A stretch of 16,957 nt of DNA, from contig PBKH01000008.1 of assembly GCA_002721375.1 (NCBI GenBank), forward strand, positions 99,889 through 116,845. Direction: 5' to 3'. The translations under genes were made by a program, and so were the position numbers. The stretch is from Verrucomicrobiales bacterium. GTDB taxonomy: Bacteria > Verrucomicrobiota > Verrucomicrobiia > Limisphaerales > UBA1096. This document shows positions 6,165 to 16,400 of the stretch, one piece after another (the stretch's first letter is position 1; each line of letters starts with the position of its first letter). The notes below the pieces were generated by a model. The model did no database searches. It was not told the origin of the DNA and saw nothing but the letters and a program-made list of their open reading frames with translations.

Positions 6165-9100
6165 ATGAACCGATTCTTAATGCGAATAAATCTGTCTTGG
6201 GTTTGCATTTTAGCCGTTGGCGTGCGTGCTGAGCAAATCGTTATAAGCGAGGTTATGTATAACCCGCGAGGCGATGCGTCAGAGTGGATCGAATTGACCA
6301 ATATCACTGCCACCCCGTTTGATATCGCCGACTGGAAACTGCGCGGTGACGTTGAGTTGGACTTTCCGGCATTTAATCCAAACCGGGCAGATGAGGCCTT
6401 CCTCGTCCATTGGGGGAAAATCATCCTAACAAATATTGAGCCGGGTACCTTTCGGCAACAGCACGGTGTCCCGTCCGGTGTTAAAGTATTTGGGCCATGG
6501 TCCGGAAGCCTGCCCAACGAGGGTGGCCGCATCACGGTCAAGGACAAGAACGGTGTGACTATGTGTACGCTGGACTATAATGATCGCGGTAAGTGGCCTG
6601 TTGCCGCCGATGGCACAGGACATTCGCTTATACTTCTGGATTCGGACCTTACTGTTAATGATTGGCGAAACTGGTCCTTTAGCAAGCGGCCCGGTGGCAC
6701 GCCTGGTGGGGACCCGGTGCTTAATGTAGAATTACCGCTTGCCAGTCCAGAAGTGAACCTTTCATCTGGCATTGTGTTGGTTGATTACGGTGATCGCTGG
6801 AAGTACAACGATCAGAATAGGAATCTTCGTACTTCTTGGCGTAACACAAACTTCAACGACGCCTCTTGGAAATCCGGGGCCGGCCTGCTGGGGGTGGAGA
6901 ATTCTTCGTTGCCTGCTCCTGGAATCAAGACTGGCCTAAACAAGGGCAGCCAACTTTGTTATTACTTCCGGAAAGAGTTCACATACAGCGGCGATCCAAG
7001 TGAGGTGACGCTGACGATCGACCAGATTATTGACGACGGCGCTGTCTATTACTTAAACGGTACGGAGGTTGGCCGCTCACGCATGCCGGGTGGAACGGTG
7101 AGTTTTACCACTCGTAGTTCGGCGACAGTCGGAAATGCAACGGAGGAGAAGGGGGTTGTTACGATCGAGTCAGGCAAGTTGAAGCGGGGTAAAAATGTGC
7201 TTGCGGTCGAAGTACATCAGACCAATCCGACCAGTTCGGATATTGTTTTTGGGTGTCGCTTGAGCGCGTCGGTTCCGGCATCCAAGGGAGTGGTTATTAA
7301 TGAAATATATCCAAAAGTTGGAAAAGAAGGTTACATCGAGTTTTATAATCCCACCGACTCTTCCACCGACCTTCGCAATTATTATCTTAGTGATGATCCT
7401 GGCAACTTGGCCAAACGAAAGATTTCGAGGTCGTTAAAAATTGAAGCTCGATCACTTGCCACAATCTCTTTTTCGGCTGCTCGACTCAACGTTCAAACTC
7501 CTGTGACGGTTTATTTGACCAAACCGGATGGCGCTACGGTTGTGACTGCAACACGGGCCGATGTGTCGCTGGATGGCAGATCCTTCGGTCGCAAGCCAAC
7601 TGGAGGGTCTGATTGGTACCAATTTACCGATGCGACGCCTGGTACGGCCAACATGAGCCGAGCTGGGCTTGGGCAAGCACTTAGTTTGAATGAGGTGCAT
7701 TTTACGGCCGAGGGTCGTATCGACTGGGTGGAACTGTACAACGCTGGCGAGGGCACGGTGGATCTCGCCGGCCTTTCCATATCCACTCGGCGAGACTTTT
7801 CCGACCGTGCGCCTTTGGTTGGAAAGGCGACGAGTCGTGGTATGGCTGTGGTTGCCATCGATTTTGAGAGTCGCGGGCAGATGCCGCTATACCTGCTTAA
7901 CGGAGAGAAAGTCCTTCAAGCTATTCTGCCTGACAGACCAAGAGGTGAAGGCTCATTACAGGCGTATCCGGATGGGGGTCGGGAGTGGTTCACTGGGAGC
8001 GGCGATACAAAGGGACGCATGAATAATCCGGCGCGGCATGAAAACGTGGTCATCAATGAGGTGATGTTCAATCCGCCGGGCGACCACCGGGGTGGAGAGT
8101 ACATTGAACTTTATAATCGGGACGTCGAGGCAATTGACCTTTCTCGCTGGCGATTTGTCGATGGGGTTAATTTTACTTTTCCATATGGCACCACAATTGA
8201 GGGTGGTGGCTATTTGGTGATCGCTGCCGATGCCGCCTATATGAATAGGGTTTATCAGTTGGGAAATGTGCTTGGTAACTATGATGGTGAACTGAGCAAC
8301 CCAGGCGAATTACTGCGTCTAGAAGATGCCTATGGAAATCTGGCCGATGAGGTTGACTATCGTAACCGCGGTGACTGGCCGGGTTGGACAAAAGGCGGGG
8401 GTAGTAGCATGGAATTAGTCAATCCTTGGTCGGACAACCGCTTGCCATCCGCCTGGCGAGACAGCGATGAGACCAGCAAAAGCACCTTTCGGGAATACAC
8501 CACGACCGGACGTTATCGACAGTTGCGAACCATGGGCGGTGCAAACGATTATCGGGAGTTGCATATGCACCTTGTGGGTGATTCCGAGATTGTCCTTTCG
8601 GGAATCGAGGCAATCAGTTCCCGCACAAAAAAGAATGCCCTTAAAAATGCGAATAAGATGTCTACAAGTGGAACCAGCGCGAACGGATGGCTGGCACAAG
8701 GCACTCATTGGGCGACATACATGGATGGCCGTGAATTGCATCTCATCTCTGATGGTCACGGAGACAACCGCCCCAACCGTATGGAGATTGATATGACAGC
8801 CGATGTACGCCGCAATGACGATCTGACGATTCGTTTCAAGGCGCGCTGGATTCGAGGTAATCCAAGGCTAATTGCCTGGACCTGGGACAAGAGTGTTGCT
8901 GGCAGTTTCCTGATAGAAATTCCGGAGAATCTTGGCACGCCTGGCAAGCGCAATTCAACTTTCATGGCCAAAACTCCGCCACAGGTCGACGGCATTATCC
9001 ACAGCCCGGCTGTGCCTACCTCAAGCCAGTCTGTCCGAGTAACGGCCCGCGTCACATCGGCTGATCCTCTAGCTTCGGTGAAGCTGCGCCATCGTGCAGA

Positions 9101-12100
9101 TTCATCCAACAATACGGGTTCATGGAAGACCAAGACGATGTACGATGACGGTAACCGTGGCGGAGATGAAGTGAGTGGGGATGGTGTTTATACAGGCACA
9201 CTGACCGAGTATCGCACAAACGGCCGACGCGTGCAGTTTTATGTGGAAGCTGTAACTAAAATTGGTGCGAGATATCATCAACCAAAGTTGGGTCCGGATC
9301 TTCCGGCTTTGTATATCGTTGACAATCGTAAGCCGAAAACGGATTTGAGGAATGTGAGACTGGTCGTATCGGACTACGATATGGGGGCGATCAGTAATGG
9401 GGGTAGTTCCAAGTACAAATACAATTTTCCTCGCCTATCGAACCACTACTTCAATGCGACATTTATATCAAACGAGAAGGATATTCGTTACAATTGTGAG
9501 ATGCGGAATAGTGGAAGCCCGTGGACACGTGGCAACAATGTTAATAGAGGTAAGTGGAAGATACCCAATGACCGGCGGTTTCGTGGCAAATATAAGCTTT
9601 CTTGGGATGATGATGCCAATGGTCGTGTTAGTCGGAACAGGTTGACCCGATACATGTTATACTTGATGGGGCATGTGGTTAACGAGAATGAGATGATATG
9701 GTTTACGGCCAACAGCAGCTCCCCTCAAATGCGAGAGGAAGTGGAGCCGGTGGCCAATGATTTCCTGAGCCGCAACTTTACAGAAGGTGTTAAAGGGAAT
9801 CTTTATCGTATCGATGACGAATGGTGGTTTACGGATAGTTGGTCACGCCAAAATCGTAATGCTGATTGGCGATACAAAAGTTCTGACAACCCGGGGCGGT
9901 ACCGGTCAGAATGGATGAAACGCACTAACGAGTGGGAGGACGACTATAGCGCCCTTATCAACCTTTTCCGGACGGTCAGTAAAAGTTACAAACAGGAGCA
10001 GATAGAACGTCTAGTCGACCCACACCAGACCATGATCATGTCGATGGTGCGAGGTTACATTGATGACTGGGACTCCTTCTCGCTGCGGCGTGGTAAGAAC
10101 GGCTATTTTTACCAGCGTTATGACGATGGAAAATTCCAGTTTCTCCATTGGGATAGCGATCTTGCTTTTGGCAACGCTTCCTCCAAGCTGTATCAAGGGA
10201 TGCCCGGTTTTAGCGGTTACATTGTCAAATGGTACAATAAGCGTCTATTTTATTCCTATCTAGCTGAGTTCACAGAAAACTACACATATAATTCACCGCG
10301 CATGAACGCTTGGCTAGCCGCCGAGGAGAGGGTGAGTAATTCCTACTCCTCAAGAGCGAGCGAATACAAAAACTTTTTTTCCTCACGTCGTAACACTGTA
10401 AAGGGAGAACTTGGCACCAATTATTCGCGTAAGAAGTTCGAGATTACCACCAACAAGGGTGCATCTATGAAAACTAGTTCGAATCAACTCAATCTTAAGG
10501 GCACTTCGCCTTATGGGGTGATTCACTTGGAGGTAGAGGGGCACTCCGAGGCTAAGTCGGTCTGGACAGGACTCGTTAATTGGTCGGTCAGCGGGATTCA
10601 ACTTCGTGAGGGGGAACAGACGGTCAAGGTGGTGGGTACTGATCAGTGGGGTAACGTTCGTAGCTCGGATGAGATCAAGGTTAACAAGACTGGTAATGCC
10701 CCGCCTGTGGCGGTCCTTGTTTCACAACCAGCCTCTTGGAATCTTTCGATGGACGATGTGTTGGAGTTGGATGCCCGTGAGTCGTATGACCCCGAGGCCC
10801 AGTCGCTGGTGTTTGATTGGGCGGCGACTCATCTTGATGAGGTCGAGTTAAGACCTCTTGGTCAAGCAATTGCTGCGGTTGGGTTCACTCGACCTGGTCT
10901 TTATGGCTTTACCGTCAAGGTGACCGATGAGGCCGGCAAGGTGTCTGAGGTGCGACGAGAGGCTGCTGTGTATGGGTCGAATGGTTTCAGCGGATTCGGC
11001 GAACCTTTGCTCGAGCCATTCTGGGCCACTGATAACATCATGCCTCGGGGTAATTTTTCGCCGTCTGTATGGTATTCGCTGGATGATGTGCCCGGTTGGC
11101 TCGAACTACAGGTACTGAACGACCAGCCCAGACCTTTGGCCAAAAGCAATCCGATTTACCCTTTTGTCAACCGCCCGCTGCCGTCGCAGGCCGATTGGGC
11201 ACTGCAGACCAAGTTGCGTCTGGTATCAAGGCAGTTCGGTGATTATGACACAGGGTTGATGGTTGTCCTCGGGGACGGGGCGAGTTCAACGCGCTACACG
11301 ATCGGATTTAATGATGGTACCAAGCTCTTGATCAGTAAAGTTAGCCGTGACGGTAAGGCCACCACGCTCAAGTCAAGGAACATTGCGCAGGAGCAGATTG
11401 CGGTTCGTATTGTGCGTCAAGGTAATGAGCTAGCCTTCGAGTGGGAGAACGATGATGTGTGGCAAAACTTTTACCGCGAGGAAATTGCTGAGGGTACGCC
11501 AGCTATAAAGGGTGGTCTATTTCTCGCGACAGAGAATCCACAGTCGATCCGCGTGGGGTTCGACTATGCGATTCTGATTGATCCAACCGCTGTTTCTCCA
11601 CTTAATGGAAGCCTGCGATTGAGCGAGATTATGTACAATCCAATAGAGGGCGACCAGTATGAATACGTTGAGTTAGTCAATTCAGGGGACAGTTTGGTGA
11701 AGCTAAACGGTGCCCAGTTTGACCGGGGCATAAACTATCGATTTGGTAACCTGTCGCTGGCAGCTGGAGAGCGGATTGTTGTGCCGAAGAACCGAGAGGC
11801 GTTCATTACGCGTTATGGTGAGGAAGGGATTCGCCTGGCAGCTGGTCAGTTTGAGGGGCGGCTTAGTAATGGCGGCGAGACCGTCTCTTTGATAGATGCC
11901 AATGGCGATACTGTGTTTCTGGTGGACTATTCCGATGACGGAGCTTGGCCGGGGCGTGCCGATGGTAATGGTAGCTCCCTTGAAGTGATCGACCCGAGTC
12001 TCGAATTAAATAACCCGGTCAACTGGAACTCAAGCATTCGCTACAATGGCACTCCTGGTGAGGAAATTGGCCAAGTGCCGACGGTGGTTATCAACGAGGT

Positions 12101-13448
12101 GTTAGCCCACTCAGATGCGCCGCTGGAGGATGCTATCGAACTCTATAATGCAGGCAGTGTAGAGGTTAATCTTGGTGGCTGGTTCCTTAGCGACAGCGGG
12201 AATAATCTGAAGAAGTATCGCATACCCGATGGTACCACAATCGAGGCTCGCGGTTATCACGTTTTTTACGAAAAAGCATTATTACTCGACAACGGTGATT
12301 CTGGGTTTTCGCTGAGTTCTTCTCGAGGTGATGAGGTTTGGTTGTCTGAGTCTGATGAAGAAGGGAAAATTATACGCTTCATTGACAAGGTGAGTTTCGG
12401 TCCGTCTGCCAACGGTGTGTCGTTGGGCCGTTATCCAAATGGAACAGGCCCGCTTGCTGCGCAGAAGGACATGTCTCTAGGCTCTCCCATTCGCGCAGGG
12501 CAGGACGCGGCTTTATTAACCGCATTCCGTGAGGGACGAGGTGCTCCGAATAACGGACCGCGGGTCGGCCCGGTCGTCATTAGCGAAATTATGTATGCGC
12601 CGACCGATGGTTCATCCGAGTACATTGTGCTTAAAAATATTTCTGACGGTCCAGTTCCTTTTTATGATCTGAACAATTCGGGCAACACTTGGCAGCTCGC
12701 CAATGCGGTGCAATTTACGTTTCCGACCGATTTCGTTTTGCCAGCTGGTGAGACAGTCTATGTTAGCGGCGTTGAACCGTCGATCTTGCGCACGGAATAT
12801 GAACTCGGTGGGGTTATCAGAGTGGTGGGTCCTTTTAACGGGCGCCTGAATAATGCAGGAGAGAGTATTCACCTGATTCGGCCGGATGAACCACAGAAGC
12901 TTCCACCGAATGTTGGTCTGGTGCCGTATATTCTCGTCGAGAAGGTGAAGTATGGCAGGAGTTCGCCCTGGCCGGTTTTGCCAATGCAGGGCGGCTTGCC
13001 GATCTTTCGTATCGATCTGTTGGGCTATGGTAATAACGCGGCCAATTGGGCCAAACCGGGTGACTCAAAAGACCGTGATCTTGACGGTATGCCGGACCGC
13101 TGGGAGTTGGCAAACGGGCTGAATCCGAAGGATGCTGCCGATGCGTTGCTCGATGCCGATGCCGACGGCTTGGCAAATGCAAACGAGTATGGTGCCGGTA
13201 CTGATCCCAATGATGCCACCAGTTGTCTGGCCCTTAAGGCCATTCGCTTGAAAAACGGGTCGTTACGGGTTGTATTCGTGGGAGTGGTGGGGCGGAGCTA
13301 TGCGTTGCAGTCTAGTAAGGCGCTAGGCCAAGCATGGGAGCCGTTGATGCAGATTTTCCCCGAAGCGGACGGGGCAGTTTCTCGCATCATTGCACCGGGT
13401 TTGGGTCAAGCCCAGTTTTTCAGACTGGTGACTCCGGCTAATCCTTAG
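6165..13448 (+). CDS. Giant secreted LTD/CotH-kinase-like multidomain protein
   Basis: This protein of about 2427 residues begins with a signal peptide (MNRFLMRINLSWVCILAVGVRA) and is built as a string of extracellular modules. Approximate order: LTD1 (24-185), galactose-binding-like beta-sandwich with DDGAVYYLNGTEVG (204-370), LTD2 (375-495), LTD3 (506-620), LTD4 (628-770), a beta-rich stretch (780-925), an Ig/FN3-like domain (937-1050), a CotH kinase-like domain (1055-1402), an Ig-like part and a PKD-like domain (to 1605), a LamG/concanavalin-like domain (1610-1806), LTD5-7 (1816-2296), calcium-type loops (DRDLDG and DADADG, 2301-2353) and a terminal beta-sandwich ending QFFRLVTP. In the CotH domain D1300-D-W-D1303 and W1329-D-S-D match the conserved acidic motifs; K1142 or K1144 in GKYKLSWD is the likely ATP-contacting lysine. 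CotH in Bacillus phosphorylates spore-coat proteins; here an adhesive or surface-modifying role is inferred. The frame is open from TTG 6147, but ATG 6165 fits the signal peptide. A homologous gene follows after five bases. Confidence 0.92.
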   Translation: MNRFLMRINLSWVCILAVGVRAEQIVISEVMYNPRGDASEWIELTNITATPFDIADWKLRGDVELDFPAFNPNRADEAFLVHWGKIILTNIEPGTFRQQHGVPSGVKVFGPWSGSLPNEGGRITVKDKNGVTMCTLDYNDRGKWPVAADGTGHSLILLDSDLTVNDWRNWSFSKRPGGTPGGDPVLNVELPLASPEVNLSSGIVLVDYGDRWKYNDQNRNLRTSWRNTNFNDASWKSGAGLLGVENSSLPAPGIKTGLNKGSQLCYYFRKEFTYSGDPSEVTLTIDQIIDDGAVYYLNGTEVGRSRMPGGTVSFTTRSSATVGNATEEKGVVTIESGKLKRGKNVLAVEVHQTNPTSSDIVFGCRLSASVPASKGVVINEIYPKVGKEGYIEFYNPTDSSTDLRNYYLSDDPGNLAKRKISRSLKIEARSLATISFSAARLNVQTPVTVYLTKPDGATVVTATRADVSLDGRSFGRKPTGGSDWYQFTDATPGTANMSRAGLGQALSLNEVHFTAEGRIDWVELYNAGEGTVDLAGLSISTRRDFSDRAPLVGKATSRGMAVVAIDFESRGQMPLYLLNGEKVLQAILPDRPRGEGSLQAYPDGGREWFTGSGDTKGRMNNPARHENVVINEVMFNPPGDHRGGEYIELYNRDVEAIDLSRWRFVDGVNFTFPYGTTIEGGGYLVIAADAAYMNRVYQLGNVLGNYDGELSNPGELLRLEDAYGNLADEVDYRNRGDWPGWTKGGGSSMELVNPWSDNRLPSAWRDSDETSKSTFREYTTTGRYRQLRTMGGANDYRELHMHLVGDSEIVLSGIEAISSRTKKNALKNANKMSTSGTSANGWLAQGTHWATYMDGRELHLISDGHGDNRPNRMEIDMTADVRRNDDLTIRFKARWIRGNPRLIAWTWDKSVAGSFLIEIPENLGTPGKRNSTFMAKTPPQVDGIIHSPAVPTSSQSVRVTARVTSADPLASVKLRHRADSSNNTGSWKTKTMYDDGNRGGDEVSGDGVYTGTLTEYRTNGRRVQFYVEAVTKIGARYHQPKLGPDLPALYIVDNRKPKTDLRNVRLVVSDYDMGAISNGGSSKYKYNFPRLSNHYFNATFISNEKDIRYNCEMRNSGSPWTRGNNVNRGKWKIPNDRRFRGKYKLSWDDDANGRVSRNRLTRYMLYLMGHVVNENEMIWFTANSSSPQMREEVEPVANDFLSRNFTEGVKGNLYRIDDEWWFTDSWSRQNRNADWRYKSSDNPGRYRSEWMKRTNEWEDDYSALINLFRTVSKSYKQEQIERLVDPHQTMIMSMVRGYIDDWDSFSLRRGKNGYFYQRYDDGKFQFLHWDSDLAFGNASSKLYQGMPGFSGYIVKWYNKRLFYSYLAEFTENYTYNSPRMNAWLAAEERVSNSYSSRASEYKNFFSSRRNTVKGELGTNYSRKKFEITTNKGASMKTSSNQLNLKGTSPYGVIHLEVEGHSEAKSVWTGLVNWSVSGIQLREGEQTVKVVGTDQWGNVRSSDEIKVNKTGNAPPVAVLVSQPASWNLSMDDVLELDARESYDPEAQSLVFDWAATHLDEVELRPLGQAIAAVGFTRPGLYGFTVKVTDEAGKVSEVRREAAVYGSNGFSGFGEPLLEPFWATDNIMPRGNFSPSVWYSLDDVPGWLELQVLNDQPRPLAKSNPIYPFVNRPLPSQADWALQTKLRLVSRQFGDYDTGLMVVLGDGASSTRYTIGFNDGTKLLISKVSRDGKATTLKSRNIAQEQIAVRIVRQGNELAFEWENDDVWQNFYREEIAEGTPAIKGGLFLATENPQSIRVGFDYAILIDPTAVSPLNGSLRLSEIMYNPIEGDQYEYVELVNSGDSLVKLNGAQFDRGINYRFGNLSLAAGERIVVPKNREAFITRYGEEGIRLAAGQFEGRLSNGGETVSLIDANGDTVFLVDYSDDGAWPGRADGNGSSLEVIDPSLELNNPVNWNSSIRYNGTPGEEIGQVPTVVINEVLAHSDAPLEDAIELYNAGSVEVNLGGWFLSDSGNNLKKYRIPDGTTIEARGYHVFYEKALLLDNGDSGFSLSSSRGDEVWLSESDEEGKIIRFIDKVSFGPSANGVSLGRYPNGTGPLAAQKDMSLGSPIRAGQDAALLTAFREGRGAPNNGPRVGPVVISEIMYAPTDGSSEYIVLKNISDGPVPFYDLNNSGNTWQLANAVQFTFPTDFVLPAGETVYVSGVEPSILRTEYELGGVIRVVGPFNGRLNNAGESIHLIRPDEPQKLPPNVGLVPYILVEKVKYGRSSPWPVLPMQGGLPIFRIDLLGYGNNAANWAKPGDSKDRDLDGMPDRWELANGLNPKDAADALLDADADGLANANEYGAGTDPNDATSCLALKAIRLKNGSLRVVFVGVVGRSYALQSSKALGQAWEPLMQIFPEADGAVSRIIAPGLGQAQFFRLVTPANP
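6231..8480 (+). repeat. N-terminal cluster of four lamin-tail domain repeats
   Basis: These repeats are visible in protein, not as DNA copies. Each unit opens with a strand such as ISEVMYNP, VINEIYP, LNEVHF or VINEVMFNP, followed by an acidic WIELTN or YIELYN segment. Units 1 and 4 also share a late RGxWP motif (DRGKWP, NRGDWP) followed by a glycine-rich turn and a strand (HSLILLD, SSMELVN). The galactose-binding-like module is inserted between units 1 and 2. Divergence between units indicates old duplications. Confidence 0.75.
11608..13050 (+). repeat. C-terminal cluster of three lamin-tail domain repeats
   Basis: Three further LTD units start at LSEIMYNP (about 11620), VINEVLAH (about 12088) and ISEIMYAP (about 12580). 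The first keeps the DDGAWPGRADGNGSSLEV hallmark and ends with GTPGE. The third lacks a clean WP-Gly hallmark and runs into the calcium-loop region. Similarity is at protein level only. Confidence 0.7.
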
Positions 13449-13453
13449 CGCCG

Positions 13454-16400
13454 ATGAGTTGTTTTCGACTTTTTACTATCGCGACGGTTGTGTTCATCCG
13501 TTCAAGTGCGGTTTGGGGTGAAGTGGTCATTAACGAGATACATTATGATGCCGATCCAAAGACGGATGCAGTCGAGTTTATTGAACTGCACAATGCCGGA
13601 GACGCTGTCATGGATCTATCTGCTTGGTATTTTTCTAATGGCATCCAATTTGTCTTTCCGGAAAACACACTTCTTAAGCCAAGCGATTATCTTGTAGTAG
13701 CCGAGAATCCAACAGAATTGCGTCGCAAGTTCAAATTGAATGCCTCCGTGGTCCTTGGCCCATATGCTAACAGGCTTTCAAACGGCGAGACTGTGACGCT
13801 GCGCGATGCTGGAGGTCGTCGTGTGGACCGTGTGGACTACAATTCCGGTTTTCCTTGGCCAACAGCAGCCAGCGGCGCTGGCTGCTCAATGGAACTCATC
13901 CATCCTTCGCTCGATAATGACTTGGGAGGTTCGTGGCGGTCCTCAGGAATGCAGAGTGTTACTGAGGAGCCAGTGATATTCATAACGGCTGGCCGCTCAG
14001 GCTGGCGTTATCGTGAGGGGGCCAGTGAGGCGTCCTCACCTCGGTCGGTATGGCGTAAACTAGATTTTAAGGAGGATGACAGTTGGAAAAATGGTCAGAC
14101 ACCTATCGGATACGGCGATGGAGACGATAAGACAACGATCTCTATGCAGGGTAAATTTTCGTCGCTATACCTGCGGCGGGTGTTTGATATAAAGGCAGGT
14201 GAAATCCCAGCTCGATTAACGCTACGAATTTATGTTGATGATGGTGCGGTGGTTTGGATTAACGGCAAAGAGGTTGCACGGGTTAATGTTCCCGAAGGGA
14301 CGTTGCGGTATAATTCGTTTGCAAACAACCACGAGGCTGCTTGGGAGGAGGTTGACATACCCAGTCCGGGTTCAATCTTGAAGGAGGGGGAAAACATTAT
14401 TGCCATTCACGCATTGAACGCTACGCTGAACAGTAGCGATTTCTCGATCGATGCCGAGCTGCGTACACCGGATAATGCAGCTATATCGGGTGTTCCGACT
14501 CCCGCCGCGGTCAACTCTGTATTCAATATCAACGCTGCGCCACAGGTGCGTCAGGTGAGAAATCAGCCGCAGCAACCGAGAGCGAACGAGCCGGTGCTTG
14601 TATCCGCCAAGGCAACTGATCCGGACGGTGTGACTTCTGTGACGTTATTTTATCAAATAGTAAAACCTGGTGATTACATTCGTAAAACAGACCGAGATTA
14701 CGAGAGCGGGTGGATTGAGTTACCAATGAACGATGATGGAATGGAAGGCGACATTGCGCCGAACGACTTGGTCTTCACTGTTACCATTCCAAAGTCGGTG
14801 CAGCAGAATCGCACTCTCGTGCGCTATCGGGTTCGGGTGGAGGATGCGTTGGGGAATAACGTGACACTGCCCTACGCTGACGATCAGCAGCCTAATTTTG
14901 CCTATTTCTGCTACAATGGTGTGCCGTCGTGGGTTGGCTCGGACCGGGTTAATGGTAAAAAATACACCTTTCCATCTAGCGTGATGGAGTCACTGCCAAC
15001 GTATCACCTGATTGCCAATGAGACCGACATCACTAACTCACAGTATAACAGCTCGTTTGATGCGGTTCATTTCAATGGCACGCTGGTTTATGACGGCAAA
15101 GTCTACGATCATATTGAGTTTAGGAACCGCGGCGAGTTTTCGACCTATGTCTCCGGAAAGAATAAGTGGCGACTCTATTTCAACCGTACTCGTGGACTGG
15201 AGGCTAGGGACAATTACGGTAGAAAATATGGTCATCCGAAAAAAACAATTAATCTTAATGGGTGCGCTGCACCGTGGATGCCCGTTAACCGCGGAATGGC
15301 AGGGATGGAGGAGGCGATCGGGTTCAAGTTATATAACTTGGCAGGTGGTCTAGCGCCTGAAACTCATTTTGTGCATTTCCGCGTAATTGATGATGTCGAG
15401 GAGGCCCCACAAGGAAGACGCAATGCCCAATACGATGGAGATTTGTGGGGACTATATCTGTATGTCGAGCACACCGATAGCCGCTTTCTTGAAGAGCATG
15501 GTTTTCCGGACGGCAACGTCTATAAGATCGAGAGGGGCAATGGCGACAAGCGAAATCAGGGACCAACGCAGTCCGTAAACGCATCGGATTGGAATAGTTT
15601 TCGTAGCGACTACGGTCGGTCTAAGCCAATCCAGTGGTGGCGAGATAATCTTCACATGCCGACCTACTATACGTTTCGCTGTATTAATCGGATTGTCAGC
15701 AATGTGGATATTCGTGAGGGGTGGAACAAGGTGTTTTATCACCATCCTGATGGACATTGGTATCCGGTGCCATGGGATTTAGATATGCTCATCATCCCGG
15801 AAACACATTGGCAGGGTGCGATCAACATCGAACGTAGCCTGGGCCGTCACAAGGATCTGAAAATCGAGTTCAAGAACCGCGCTCGAGAACTGCTAGATTT
15901 ACTGTTCGATGATGCGTCTCCGACCGGTGGGCAAATCGGCCAGCTTATCGACGAGCATGCGCGTTTCATCAATCCGCCGGGCGAGACACGAACTTTTGTC
16001 GAAGTAGATCAGTTCATGTGGAATTACCATCCGAGAACGGCTGGGAGTCATCGCGGGCAATTTTATGCGTCGCCCAAGAGTCAGGGCAATCAGGGCGGGA
16101 CATGGACTAGGCGACTGAAGACGAAGGACTTTGAGGGCATGATGAACCACATGCTCGGGTTCATGACCGACACTGATCCCGGGAGCTGGAGCATTGGTGA
16201 CGGCGATCCTCGCGGCTATGGTTACAACTATCTTGAGTATGAGTCGAAATTCACCGATATCCCGGAGGCACCGGTAATCAGCTATTCCGGTCCCGAGGGA
16301 TTCCCGCTTGACGCGCTCCGGTTTCAGAGCAGTTCTTTTAAACTGGGGCGTTCGACGAACAACAAGATATTCACCGGTATACAGTGGCGATTGGCGGAGG

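Noticed and set aside
12835..13182. Minus-strand frames opposite the C-terminal part of the first giant gene
   Set aside because: Their composition follows from the periodic codons of the sense gene, and there is no start signal or domain.
13076..13222. Possible dockerin (paired calcium-binding repeats)
   Set aside because: The loops DRDLDG and DADADG are spaced and followed by WELANGLNP and NEYGAGTDPND as in calcium-loop linkers common at C-termini in this group, not the paired helix layout of dockerins.
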